Assembly (NCBI GenBank): GCA_032027005.1
Contig: JAVSMW010000006.1
Span: 62,001 to 126,000, forward strand
Direction: 5' to 3'
Origin: JAVSMW01 sp032027005
GTDB lineage: Bacteria > Bacillota > Thermincolia > Thermincolales > UBA2595
Length of the DNA: 64,000 bases
In this document: positions 27,708-36,480 of the stretch, piece after piece
How positions within the stretch are numbered: the first letter of the stretch is position 1
How the letters are laid out: each line of letters begins with the position of its first letter
The notes under the pieces: model-generated
The model's input: the letters and a program-made list of their open reading frames with translations, nothing else
What the model was told of the DNA's origin: nothing
The model's database searches: none
Position numbers and translations under genes: made by a program

Positions 27708-28721
27708 ATGGATATTGTCGCATTGATTCCTTTGGTTTTTATTGCTTTGGCTTTTATCGGGGTAGCTGTTATTTTCAGTTACATTCCGGTGGGGCTCTGG
27801 ATTTCTGCTTTAGCAGCCGGTGTGAAAATCAGGATAGTTTCATTGATTGGGATGCGCCTGAGAAGAGTAGTCCCATCCAGAATTGTCAACCCTTTGATTA
27901 AAGCCCTTAAGGCTGGTTTGACAGTAACCAGCGATCAGTTGGAGGCGCATTACCTGGCCGGTGGGAATGTGGACAAGGTAATAGATGCCCTGATTGCCGC
28001 TGAAAGGGCCAATATTCCCCTGGCCTTCGAGCGTGCCGCTGCCATTGACCTGGCTGGCCGTAATGTTCTGGAAGCCGTACAGATGAGTGTTAACCCCAAG
28101 GTAATCGAAACACCGCTGATTTCCGCAGTGGCTAAAGACGGTATTGAAGTTAAGGTTATCGCCCGGGTTACGGTCAGGGCCAATATTGACAGGTTGGTCG
28201 GCGGAGCAGGTGAAGAAACAATCATTGCCCGGGTCGGGGAAGGGGTGGTGACCACAGTTGGTTCAGCTGCCAATCATAAGGCAGTTTTGGAGAATCCTGA
28301 CCTGATCTCAACTACTGTACTCGGTAAAGGGTTAGACTCAGGAACAGCCTTTGAGATTTTATCTATTGATATTGCCGATGTAGATGTGGGCAGAAACATT
28401 GGTGCACAGCTGCAGACTGATCAGGCTGAAGCTGATAAGCGGATAGCCCAGGCTAAGGCTGAAGAACGCCGGGCTATGGCCGTGGCCAGGGAGCAGGAGA
28501 TGTTGGCGGCAGTGCAGGAAATGCGGGCCAAAGTTGTTGAAGCTGAGGCTGCAGTGCCGGAGGCTATGGCTGAGGCGCTGCGCAATGGCAAACTTGGGGT
28601 CATGGACTACTACAACATGCTAAACCTGCAGGCAGACACCGAGATGAGGGATTCCATCGGCAAACTTACGCCAAAAGCCAAAGGCAGTGTTAATCCAAGT
28701 CCCCAAACTCCTGAGAAATAA
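27708..28721 (+). CDS. floA: Flotillin-like protein FloA
   Basis: 337 residues; N-terminal membrane hairpin (residues 5-45, rich in Ile/Leu/Val), then an SPFH domain (VIETPLISAVAKDGIEVKV), then an Ala/Glu-rich coiled coil (about 240-300: AEADKRIAQAKAEERRAMA...). Organises membrane microdomains. AAAGGAGG precedes the ATG 47 nt after nfeD, the usual gene order in Firmicutes. High certainty. Confidence 0.97.
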   Translation: MDIVALIPLVFIALAFIGVAVIFSYIPVGLWISALAAGVKIRIVSLIGMRLRRVVPSRIVNPLIKALKAGLTVTSDQLEAHYLAGGNVDKVIDALIAAERANIPLAFERAAAIDLAGRNVLEAVQMSVNPKVIETPLISAVAKDGIEVKVIARVTVRANIDRLVGGAGEETIIARVGEGVVTTVGSAANHKAVLENPDLISTTVLGKGLDSGTAFEILSIDIADVDVGRNIGAQLQTDQAEADKRIAQAKAEERRAMAVAREQEMLAAVQEMRAKVVEAEAAVPEAMAEALRNGKLGVMDYYNMLNLQADTEMRDSIGKLTPKAKGSVNPSPQTPEK

Positions 28722-28784
28722 GGCTAGGTCTTGGTCTTAAAATTTAGGCGTATTGATTAAGCAGGCCGGAAAGGAGCTGCCGAG

Positions 28785-29219
28785 TTGGAAAGCATCGGGA
28801 TACTAGTATTTATTGTATTTATGATATTTAACTTAATTGGTAAAATTTCAGAAACAAAAGCTAAAGTGCCAAAGGAGCGGCAGGGCAGAAAAGTGCCGCC
28901 TGTGCTCAGAGATATTCCTGTCCCCTGGGAAATGCCTTATGAGGCAGAGGAACCAGATGAAGTAAAATATGATCCAAGAACTTATCCGCAGCCGGAAGTA
29001 TCTGTAGAACCCCGGGAACATGCTATAGCTGAAGCTGATAGGCCCAAAACCTCAGCCGGTAAGCTTGTCACAAAAGCCGGCGGCAGCATTAAGCAAGATC
29101 CGAGCTTTACCGGAGAACTCCTGCCTCTTATGGATTCAACCAACATTGTTAATGGCCTTATCGTGGCTGAATTGTTAAAGCCGCCGAAATGTAAGCGCAG
29201 AATTCCAAAGACTTTTTAG
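28785..29219 (+). CDS. Hypothetical membrane-anchored protein
   Basis: 144 residues from TTG 28785 (AAGGAG 7 nt upstream). One N-terminal membrane helix (GILVFIVFMIFNLIG), then a hydrophilic, Pro/Glu/Lys-rich tail with no recognised domain. Third gene of the nfeD-floA operon, so probably a partner at the same membrane site. Function unknown. Confidence 0.75.
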   Translation: MESIGILVFIVFMIFNLIGKISETKAKVPKERQGRKVPPVLRDIPVPWEMPYEAEEPDEVKYDPRTYPQPEVSVEPREHAIAEADRPKTSAGKLVTKAGGSIKQDPSFTGELLPLMDSTNIVNGLIVAELLKPPKCKRRIPKTF

Positions 29220-29223
29220 AAAT

Positions 29224-29258
29224 ATCTCCCTTTCGCACAACGACTGCGAAAGGGAGAT
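29224..29258 (+). terminator. Terminator of the nfeD-floA operon
   Basis: 14-bp perfect stem ATCTCCCTTTCGCA / TGCGAAAGGGAGAT, 7-nt loop, TT tail. Directly after the 144-residue gene. Confidence 0.85.
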
Positions 29259-29438
29259 TTGTATTTAGCTCATCAGTAAAGAACAGGCCTTTTAAATCTC
29301 CCTCAGAAGCTGCATCAATTTTGTCTTCGGCGTGGAGACCTGGGGCTATCGATTCTTCGGGATACCACTTTGTCCAGTCATCCCAAGGTTTCCGTGAAAG
29401 ATTCAGAGTTGGGTTAACCAGGTCCGTGGCACGCTTCA

Positions 29439-29474
29439 CACCGGTTTATCCCAAAAAACAGGGGCAAACCGGTG
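29439..29474 (-). terminator. Hairpin downstream of the response regulator
   Basis: Stem CACCGGTTT / AAACCGGTG with inner CCC/GGG pairing, 9 nt past the minus-strand gene end. It lacks a clear T tract, so only weakly supported as terminator. Confidence 0.4.
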
Positions 29475-29482
29475 AGTGCTGT

Positions 29483-30124
29483 CTAGTAGAGCCTGTGCTG
29501 TATACCATACGCAATGGCCTGGGCTCTTGTTTTAAAGTTAAGCTTGTGCAGGATGCTGCTAACGTAGTTGCGAACTGTTTTTTCACTTAAAAAAAGCTGG
29601 CCGGCAATTTCTTTATTGGTCATGCCTTCTGCGATTAAGGCCAATACATTCTTTTCCTGCCGGGTCAGCAGTTCATCATCATTAAAAGCTATTTGTGACA
29701 TTGTTCGCATTTTCTCAATTACTTTACTTGTTATTATCGGGTCCAACAGCGAATGTCCGTTGCCCACTGCCTCAACGGCTTCAATAAGGGATTTGGTTCC
29801 GATCTCTTTGAGGACATATCCTGAAGCACCTGCCATCAGTGAGGCGAAAACTGCTTCATCATCGGCGTAGGATGTCAGCATGATTACATTGATTTTGGGG
29901 TTCTCCTGTTTTATTTCCCGGCAGGCTTCAATGCCGCTGATACCTGGCATACGGATATCCATTATGACTATTTGCGGTTTCAGCAAGAGGGACTTGTTTA
30001 CAGCTTCTTCGCCTGTAAAGGCTTCGCCGACCACTTCAAACTTATCTATCCTATGAAACAAAGCTTTTAGGCCTAACACCAGGACCTCCTGGTCGTCGAC
30101 GATTAGGATTCTTAACTTTTTCAA
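29483..30124 (-). CDS. NarL/DegU-type response regulator
   Basis: 213 residues. Receiver domain with the phospho-acceptor in IVIMDIRMPG (about residue 55), LTSYADD and YVLKEIG (conserved Lys), then a LuxR-type helix-turn-helix (LTRQEKNVLALIAEGMTNKEIA, about 148-170). Overlaps the kinase gene by 4 nt. Its partner kinase is frameshifted, so the pair may be inactive in the sequenced cell. Confidence 0.93.
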   Translation of the reverse strand: MKKLRILIVDDQEVLVLGLKALFHRIDKFEVVGEAFTGEEAVNKSLLLKPQIVIMDIRMPGISGIEACREIKQENPKINVIMLTSYADDEAVFASLMAGASGYVLKEIGTKSLIEAVEAVGNGHSLLDPIITSKVIEKMRTMSQIAFNDDELLTRQEKNVLALIAEGMTNKEIAGQLFLSEKTVRNYVSSILHKLNFKTRAQAIAYGIQHRLY

Positions 30125-31557
30125 CAGGACACCCCCGTTTCAATTGACAGGAAAATACTGGTCCCCCTGCTGATTTCGGTTTTTATTTCCATTTTGGCCC
30201 CGATCAGCTTGCTGCGCTCCAGCATGTTTTGCAGGCCAAGATGAGTGTCAGGTTGATGCGTCTGGCCAATTTTACCGATTTCAAAACCCTGACCGTTATC
30301 GGAAACTATGATATTTACCGCACTTGGCAGGAAGTGAAGCGTAATCACGACTGTTGAGGCAGCTGCATGTTTTAGGGTATTTGTTAAGGCTTCCTGGACA
30401 ATGTGGTAGACATGGTAGCATGTTTCACTAGGCAGGTCGACTACTTCGCCCTTACTGTTTACATTTATTTTAGTCTCTGCATGGGCCTGAAATTTTCTGA
30501 TCAACCTGGTCAGACCCACGTGCAGGTTTGTTTCCTGAAAATTAACCGGCTGCAGGTCCAAAATATAGCCTCTCAGATTCTTTATAATTTTGTTCAGACT
30601 GGCTAATACAATACAACATCGATTTGGTTCCCTGCGGCATGTGTGTCTTCTTTTACCAAATAAGCGGTATGTTCTAATTGTAACCCAACAGCATAAATCT
30701 CTTGAATTATGCCGTCATGCAGATCCCGGCAGATCCTCTCGCGGTCTTCAAACAATAAATTTAAACGCCGGGCTTCTTCCAGACTTTTCCTGTGTTCAAA
30801 ACTGAATATATCCAATGCTCCAATGACGTAATATGCAATAGCCATACTGCAAAAAGCCCGCACCAATTGGATTGGAACATGAAAGAGATTAAAAAACGAA
30901 TCGTTATTTATTATTACAGCCGGAATGAAGTCAGCCTGAGGGACAATCACCCCGGTCGCAACAGCATAAATGCCAAAAAAAACAGAAGCCTGGCGGAAGT
31001 TTTTTGCTACTGTATAACTGGTCGTTGCCCGAAAATGCTGATACTGCTTCCAAAAGGCGTAACTGCCCGACAAAGCCGCCGGGAGCCCCAGGAGGTATCT
31101 TGTCCAGGTTTCATTGGCAAAAATTGTGGCTCTCCCATTATCGACAATAAAAAGCGGTATGAATACAAAACCGATTAGCCACAAAAGAAAAAGGCCGGGT
31201 GGTAGAAAACGGAGCCATTTATATTTTTTTAACGATTCAACAGTTAAATTGATGCCAAAACTAAACAGAAATAAAAAAGACGTACCCATTACTATTTCGC
31301 CGGTAAGATAAAAGTATTTTACCGCTTCTGGGTTGGCGTATTGAGTATGAATGGGGATAAAGATAAAAGCCCACTCGAAAAGACCGTGGGAGATACCAAA
31401 AGCCGCGAGCAGGTACAGTGATTTGGCCAGGGGCAGGGTGTTCAGGTTCCGGTGGGCTCTCAACTGCATGGCGATAGCAAAACCCATGAGAAAAAAAAAA
31501 CAATCCGTAAATGAAATATATCAATGTGAAATTATTTTCAAAAAAGCGATAGACCAT
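30121..31557 (-). pseudogene. Sensor histidine kinase, HisKA_3 type, two frameshifts
   Basis: Kinase with about seven membrane helices, a HisKA_3 phosphorylation helix (DRERICRDLHDGIIQEIY, His in the middle) and a C-terminal ATPase domain (HIVQEALTNTLKHA, SDNGQGFEIG, GLQNMLERS). Frame breaks: (1) a run of ten A (31491-31500) where nine would keep the frame that begins MVYRFFENNF at 31557; (2) near 30602 a 5-nt tandem duplication (minus strand TTGTATTGTA) that introduces a stop after the phosphorylation helix. Correcting both gives one continuous kinase of about 478 residues. Homopolymer and tandem-repeat changes are typical of slippage, either in the cells or in sequencing. Confidence 0.85.
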
Positions 31558-31818
31558 ATTTCCACCCTAGACAATTACCGTGTTTTTTGACTATTAACGA
31601 TAGCATTCGACGAAATCCGATAGATACCTTCAGAAAATTTTCACAAAAAGTGAGATTTAACATTTTGGCCAATTATTGGCAGTCGTTTTCCTCATATTAC
31701 CAAAAGGATAAAAACGAAAAATGTCGAAAACAATTACCAAAACAAGGCAAATTAAAGGAGGTATGGCAGCAAAAGAAAATTAAATATCATTTAACCGGTG
31801 TTTTAAAGGGGGAAAAGC
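31558..31818. other. Intergenic between divergent genes
   Basis: About 260 bp separating the kinase and the LysM gene. A short ORF (31587-31829) lacks a ribosome binding site and overlaps the LysM start, so I do not call it. Promoters not placed. Confidence 0.5.
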
Positions 31819-33183
31819 ATGACCGGTAATTGCCGACTCAGTAAAATCATCCTTGTTACCTTACTGGTTACCATTTCTCTGTTCCATTTTGTACCTTCGG
31901 CGGAAGCCAATGATAACTCCGGTGATTTGTATTATCAGGTCCAGCCCGGCGATTTTCTATGGCTCATGGGGTGGAAGTTTGAAACAACTGCCGGTGAAAT
32001 TATGAGTTTAAACGGCTTAGCAACAACCCAGATTTACCCCGGACAGATTCTTAGAATCCCACAGTCAAAGGGGTTTGTCAGAGACCTGCCGAAAACCGTC
32101 AGTTACACGGTGAAACAAGGGGACACCCTCTATCTGATTGGGCTAAAGTTTGGCGTGGGCTTTGCACAAATTAAACTGGCCAGTGGTTTAACTTCAGATT
32201 CCCTCTGGATTGGCCAGGTGCTCACAGTTCCCTTAAAACCGCAGCAGCGTTACTTTGTCCAGCAAGGTGATACCTTGTACATAGCTGGTCAGAAATTTAA
32301 GGCCGGCGTTGAAGCTCTGAGCATTGTGAATAAAATGAATTCAACTATGTTATGGGTAGGCCAGGTACTTTTTGTCCCCGGGGCTGATCAACCAGTACCA
32401 CCTGTGCCGGAACCCACACCGCCGGATCCAGAGCCTGGGCCGCCGGTTGCAGAGCCTGTACCGCCGGTTCCGGAACCTACCCCGCCCGCTGAGAATCCCA
32501 CACCCCCGGATATAATTCCACCGATCTCAGACATCGACTTTACCAAACCCCTTCCTGCAGTGGGTCGGTGGGGGGCTATTCCGTCAGGTATTGTTTTACA
32601 TCATATTCGACCGGGAGAAACTCTTTGGCTGTTGACTCAGCGTTATCACACCACAGCAGATGCCATCATCAGGACCAATCACCTGCAGAGTGATATGCTG
32701 CAGGTCAACCAGCCGCTCTTTATTCCGGAAAACTCAGCCCAGTCTTTGGTCATCCCGTATCCAACCGGAATTCAAAAGGAAGGGTTTGGGGAACTGATGG
32801 ACTGGGAATATGCCTCTTGGATTATGGATACCCACAGTACGGCCACTATCAAGGATATCCTGACGGGAAAATCATTTAAAATCCGGCGTTACGGCGGCTC
32901 TAATCACTTGGATGCCGAACCACTGACAGCTAATGACACGGCCATTATGAAAGACATATACGGAGGCCAGTGGAGCTGGGTGACCAGAGCCGTTCTGGTG
33001 TATGTAAACGGAAAAGCCCTGGCAGCCTCAATGGCAGGCATGCCACACACTTATGACTCTATTCCGGATAACAATTTTAGCGGCCACTTTGATCTGCATT
33101 TTCTGAACAGCACAACCCATTCCGGGAATGCACTAAATCCCGAACACCAGAAAATGGTGTTAAAGGCCGCCGGATACAATTAA
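31819..33183 (+). CDS. Secreted LysM protein (four LysM domains)
   Basis: 454 residues with a signal peptide (KIILVTLLVTISLFHFVPSAEA). Three LysM repeats in tandem (about 35-85, 92-140, 143-190; each with the pattern xxGDTLxxIGxKFG..LWIGQVLxVP), a proline-rich spacer of about 45 residues (PVPPVPEPTPPDPEP..), then a fourth LysM (about 257-300). The C-terminal 150 residues hold a conserved unknown domain with SNHLDAEPL, WVTRAVLVYVNGK and HFDLHFLNSTTHSG, rich in His and probably metal-binding; no enzymatic family recognised. Binds peptidoglycan at the cell surface or spore coat. Confidence 0.85.
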   Translation: MTGNCRLSKIILVTLLVTISLFHFVPSAEANDNSGDLYYQVQPGDFLWLMGWKFETTAGEIMSLNGLATTQIYPGQILRIPQSKGFVRDLPKTVSYTVKQGDTLYLIGLKFGVGFAQIKLASGLTSDSLWIGQVLTVPLKPQQRYFVQQGDTLYIAGQKFKAGVEALSIVNKMNSTMLWVGQVLFVPGADQPVPPVPEPTPPDPEPGPPVAEPVPPVPEPTPPAENPTPPDIIPPISDIDFTKPLPAVGRWGAIPSGIVLHHIRPGETLWLLTQRYHTTADAIIRTNHLQSDMLQVNQPLFIPENSAQSLVIPYPTGIQKEGFGELMDWEYASWIMDTHSTATIKDILTGKSFKIRRYGGSNHLDAEPLTANDTAIMKDIYGGQWSWVTRAVLVYVNGKALAASMAGMPHTYDSIPDNNFSGHFDLHFLNSTTHSGNALNPEHQKMVLKAAGYN

Positions 33184-33190
33184 AAAAAAG

Positions 33191-33230
33191 GAGCACCCTA
33201 AGTTTCGTTGACTTGTGGGTGCTCTTTTTT
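33191..33230 (+). terminator. Terminator after the LysM gene
   Basis: Stem GAGCACCC / GGGTGCTC followed by T7; A8 on the other side, so it can work for the convergent PilZ gene as well. Confidence 0.88.
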
Positions 33231-33613
33231 TACTGTAGTTTTCGGCTTTGTTTCAAAAGCTCCTGGTTTAAAAAACCGAGTATTTTTTTTACATCCTCTT
33301 CGCCAATGCTCTCAAATTTGGCGGCATATTTATAGCTGCCGTCGGATAAGTTTTCAACTCTAATCACAGATGCTTCTATTGGGGAAGTTAGGCCCAAATT
33401 GCTTATTTTGAGCTTAATTAAAGCACCTGGTTCGGCTGCAGCTTTGGATGTAATTACTGCTCCGCCGCCGCTTAAGTCAATAATCTGACCCTGGTGAGCG
33501 TTCAAAAACAGGATGTCATGGTCAGGTTCTGCGGCCTTCGGAATCTTAAACTTGACATCTAGGAGGGTTTCCAGACGGAAAAACTGTCTTTGGTTTTGCA
33601 GCTGGTTTGCCAT
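33230..33613 (-). CDS. PilZ-domain protein
   Basis: 127 residues. The PilZ signature RxxxR-like start QFFRLETLLDVKF and the DLSGGGAVI stretch (about residue 50) are present, the latter being the D/NxSxxG c-di-GMP contact. The domain fills the whole protein, with no output domain, so it is probably a single-domain c-di-GMP receptor. Monocistronic, convergent with the LysM gene. Confidence 0.88.
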   Translation of the reverse strand: MANQLQNQRQFFRLETLLDVKFKIPKAAEPDHDILFLNAHQGQIIDLSGGGAVITSKAAAEPGALIKLKISNLGLTSPIEASVIRVENLSDGSYKYAAKFESIGEEDVKKILGFLNQELLKQSRKLQ

Positions 33614-33689
33614 TTTTCACCACCGTTACTAGGAAGTAAATTTCTTTGACGCCTGGTCCAATATATTCGGATTAATGTATATAATTACC

Positions 33690-33717
33690 ATAACATATCC
33701 GGGTGGGGGTATGTCAA
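33690..33717 (-). promoter_or_regulatory. Promoter of the PilZ gene
   Basis: On the minus strand TTGACA (33717-33712), a 16-nt spacer and TGTTAT (33695-33690). 75 nt upstream of the start codon. Confidence 0.6.
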
Positions 33718-33847
33718 GAGTGAGTTTCAAGAAAATTAAGTCATTGGCAAATCCTGTTTTTCCTCATACTGCACTATATAGGGATGCATTCAAATAGTCC
33801 AGGTGAAAAAGGCGAGGGCGGTACTTTACACCTGTAAAATAAATATC

Positions 33848-33876
33848 TTGTTAAAATAGTCACTAGGTGTTATAAT
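33848..33876 (+). promoter_or_regulatory. Promoter of marR-hemEHY
   Basis: TTGTTA (33848-33853), 17-nt spacer, TATAAT (33871-33876): a near-ideal sigma-A promoter. Transcription would start near 33883, inside the operator below. Confidence 0.85.
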
Positions 33877-33885
33877 AATTTACAG

Positions 33886-33902
33886 ATGTAAACTGTTTAC
33901 AT
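33886..33902 (+). promoter_or_regulatory. Palindromic operator for the MarR regulator
   Basis: Perfect palindrome ATGTAAAC T GTTTACAT, 10 nt after the -10 box and ahead of the MarR gene: the classical position for autorepression. Confidence 0.7.
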
Positions 33903-33913
33903 ACGTAAAATAT

Positions 33914-34390
33914 TTGCCTCTAAAGGATGTGGTAAAGATTTTGGTAAATGGCAACAGCCGGAAGTCAATTCCCAAGGCGGCCCCTTATCTGGAATTTAGT
34001 GAGCTTTTTCCGCAAATTATGGTCCTGATGGGTCCCAAAATATACGGTGGGACAGATGTTACCGCCCAGCAATTCAGGGTACTCAGAATCATAGGCCATG
34101 GGTCGGTAACTGTAGGGGAAATCTCCAACCACATTAACAGTAAACTTTCCGCTGCTGCCCGCCTGCTGCGCAGGCTGGAAGTCAAAGGCTGGATTGTCAA
34201 GAGACAGGATGAAAATGACAGGCGCGTTTTTTGGCTGGAGTTGACCGAAGAAGGCAGGCAGATCATGGAATCCCTTGAGTGCCGCCGTGAGAAAGTATTC
34301 CAGGAGATGTTTGATAAACTACCAATTACAGAGCAGGAGACTATAGTTCGGGGCATTCGATTAATCCTTAAATCATTGGCCGAAGACTAA
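33914..34390 (+). CDS. MarR family transcriptional regulator
   Basis: About 150-158 residues: winged helix with LRIIGHGSVTVGEISNHIN (about 55-75) and RQDENDRRVFWLELTEEG (wing). The start is uncertain: TTG at 33914 gives 158 residues; a TTG at 33941 lies closer to AAAGGA. Promoter and palindrome upstream suggest autoregulation. It is 55 nt from hemE and so may set heme synthesis in response to a small molecule or to heme. Confidence 0.85.
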   Translation: MPLKDVVKILVNGNSRKSIPKAAPYLEFSELFPQIMVLMGPKIYGGTDVTAQQFRVLRIIGHGSVTVGEISNHINSKLSAAARLLRRLEVKGWIVKRQDENDRRVFWLELTEEGRQIMESLECRREKVFQEMFDKLPITEQETIVRGIRLILKSLAED

Positions 34391-34445
34391 GGGTTTTTCA
34401 GGTGAAACCGGGCAAAATAGAATAATGACTAAGGGGGATATAATA

Positions 34446-35477
34446 ATGCAAAATGATAGATTTTTAAAGGCCTGTCGGAGAGAACCGGTGGATTGTACCC
34501 CGGTTTGGCTGATGCGCCAGGCGGGCCGTTACATGCCTGAATATATGGCGATCAGAAATAAATCGGATTTTCTTACCATGTGCAAGACTCCTGAATTAGC
34601 AGCAGAAGTAACCCTGCAGCCTGTTAACCGGCTTGGTGTGGATGCCGCTATCCTGTTTGCTGATATCCTGCTTCCTTTGGAAGGGATGGGCATCAATCTG
34701 GAGTTTGCCAAAAATGAAGGCCCGGTTATTTCGAATCCGGTCAGAACAATGCAGGATGTAAGCCAAATCCGCATTTTGGAAGCCGAAGAAGCTACTCCTT
34801 ATGTCATGGAAGCCATCAGGCTGATCCGCCGGGAACTGGATGGCCGCGTGCCTTTAATCGGTTTTTCCGGGGCTCCCTTCACAGTAGCTAGCTATATTAT
34901 TGAAGGCGGAGGTTCCAAAGAGTATAAGAACTGCAAAAAAATGATGTGGCAGGCTCCGGAAGTATGGGATGCCTTGATGGAGAAAATTTCCAAAGTATTG
35001 CTTAGATACCTGAAAGCCCAGATCAGGGCCGGGGCTCAGGCTGTACAGATGTTTGATTCCTGGGTCGGTGCACTATCCCCGGATGATTATGAGACCTATG
35101 TGGTACCTTATTCCAAATACGTCCTGGATGGTCTCAAGAATGAAGGGGTACCGGTGATTCATTTTGCCAATAATGCTTCGACTATGCTGGAATCTGTAGT
35201 CAAAGCAGGTGGAGATGTAATTGGTATTGATTGGCGGATTAACCTTGATACTGCCTGGAGCAGAATAGGCTATGATAAAGCAATCCAGGGCAACCTTGAC
35301 CCTCTGACTTTATTCGCACCGCCACAGCTAATTGAGGAAAAAGTCAAGCGTATCCTGGATATGGCCGCCAACAGGCCTGGTCATATTTTTAACCTGGGCC
35401 ATGGAATTAATAAAGAGACCCCGGTGGAGCATGCAATCGCCTTAGTTGAGGCTGTACATAAATACAGCCGGCGCTAA
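34446..35477 (+). CDS. hemE: Uroporphyrinogen decarboxylase
   Basis: Converts uroporphyrinogen III to coproporphyrinogen III. ATG at 34446 has AAGGGGG 7 nt upstream. The signature PVWLMRQAGRYMPEY is at about residue 20, with FADILLPLEGMG and HFANNASTML. About 343 residues, normal. First of hemE-hemH-hemY, the set used in the coproporphyrin-dependent branch of Firmicutes. Confidence 0.97.
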   Translation: MQNDRFLKACRREPVDCTPVWLMRQAGRYMPEYMAIRNKSDFLTMCKTPELAAEVTLQPVNRLGVDAAILFADILLPLEGMGINLEFAKNEGPVISNPVRTMQDVSQIRILEAEEATPYVMEAIRLIRRELDGRVPLIGFSGAPFTVASYIIEGGGSKEYKNCKKMMWQAPEVWDALMEKISKVLLRYLKAQIRAGAQAVQMFDSWVGALSPDDYETYVVPYSKYVLDGLKNEGVPVIHFANNASTMLESVVKAGGDVIGIDWRINLDTAWSRIGYDKAIQGNLDPLTLFAPPQLIEEKVKRILDMAANRPGHIFNLGHGINKETPVEHAIALVEAVHKYSRR

Positions 35478-35526
35478 TAGCCAAGGCAGGATAAATGCTA
35501 ATACCCGCATAGAGGAGGCAGCACTG

Positions 35527-36453
35527 ATGGGCAGCCGCAAATTAGGAGTTTTACTGCTGGCTTTCGGGGGAGCTGATTCACCTGAAGCTATCGAGCCTTT
35601 TATGAAAAATCTCATGGGTGGCAGAGTCCCGCCACCGCCTCTGGTAGAAAAAATCAAGACTAGGTATCAGCTGATTGGCGGTGCCTCACCCCTGCCCGGT
35701 ATTACCAGGCTGCAGGCGGACCGGCTGCAGGCATACCTGCAGCAGAAAACGGGTCATTCCGTCAAGGCAGCGGTAGGCATGCGCTTCTGGCATCCTTTCA
35801 TTGAGGAGGGCCTGCAGGAAATTTTGGCAGCCGGAGTTGATCAAATTGTGGCTGTCAGTCTGGCTCCATTTTACTCTAAAGCCAGCACCGGGACTTATAT
35901 TGATGAGTTGAACAGAGTAATAACGGGCATTGCAGGGGAAATACCCAAGGCAGAAATAGCAGATTCCCTTTACAATAAACCGGCTTATATTGCCGCTGCG
36001 GCAGAACAGGTCCAAAAAGGCCTGGCTGAGCTGCCGGAAGCCATCAAAGGAAAAACAAAAATAATTTTCAGTGCCCATTCACTGCCTGTTTCCTATACTC
36101 AGGGTGGTGATCCGTACGCAGAACATTTTAATTATACCGCCCGGGAGATTGCCGCCAAACTTCAGCTTGAAAACTGGTGTACCGCCTATCAGAGTAAAGG
36201 CGGCGGGCAGGGGGAATGGCTGGGGCCGATGGTCGAAGAGGCCATGGATAAGGCTCAAAAAGATGGATTTAGCGGTATATTGGTTTCTCCGGTAGGGTTT
36301 GTTTCAGATCATATAGAAACCCTTTATGATGTTGACATTGCACAAAGGGACTACGCTCGATCCCTGGGTCTGGGCTTCCATAGAACAGCATCTCTTAATA
36401 CTTCTGAGCTGTTTATCAAAGCCTTGGCAGAAGTGGTTCTCGAAAAGTTGTAG
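35527..36453 (+). CDS. hemH: Ferrochelatase (coproporphyrin type)
   Basis: Inserts iron into the porphyrin. ATG 35527 follows AGGAGG at 35513; 308 residues. Motifs: VLLLAFGGADSPEAIEPFM at the N-terminus, KAAVGMRFWHPFIEEGL, FSAHSLPVSYTQGGDPY with the catalytic His, and SPVGFVSDHIETLYDVD. In the coproporphyrin pathway it acts after HemY. The terminal decarboxylase (ChdC) is not in the window. Confidence 0.95.
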   Translation: MGSRKLGVLLLAFGGADSPEAIEPFMKNLMGGRVPPPPLVEKIKTRYQLIGGASPLPGITRLQADRLQAYLQQKTGHSVKAAVGMRFWHPFIEEGLQEILAAGVDQIVAVSLAPFYSKASTGTYIDELNRVITGIAGEIPKAEIADSLYNKPAYIAAAAEQVQKGLAELPEAIKGKTKIIFSAHSLPVSYTQGGDPYAEHFNYTAREIAAKLQLENWCTAYQSKGGGQGEWLGPMVEEAMDKAQKDGFSGILVSPVGFVSDHIETLYDVDIAQRDYARSLGLGFHRTASLNTSELFIKALAEVVLEKL

Positions 36454-36480
36454 TTTTTCAAAAAATGAGGTGATTTAAGG

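Noticed and set aside
29158..29439. Minus-strand frame of 93 codons with protein-like composition
   Set aside because: Overlaps the nfeD-operon gene end and terminator, starts inside a hairpin, and has no ribosome binding site. Could be a relic, not supported.
31587..31829. 80-codon frame before the LysM gene
   Set aside because: No ribosome binding site, overlaps the LysM start, composition unlike a protein.
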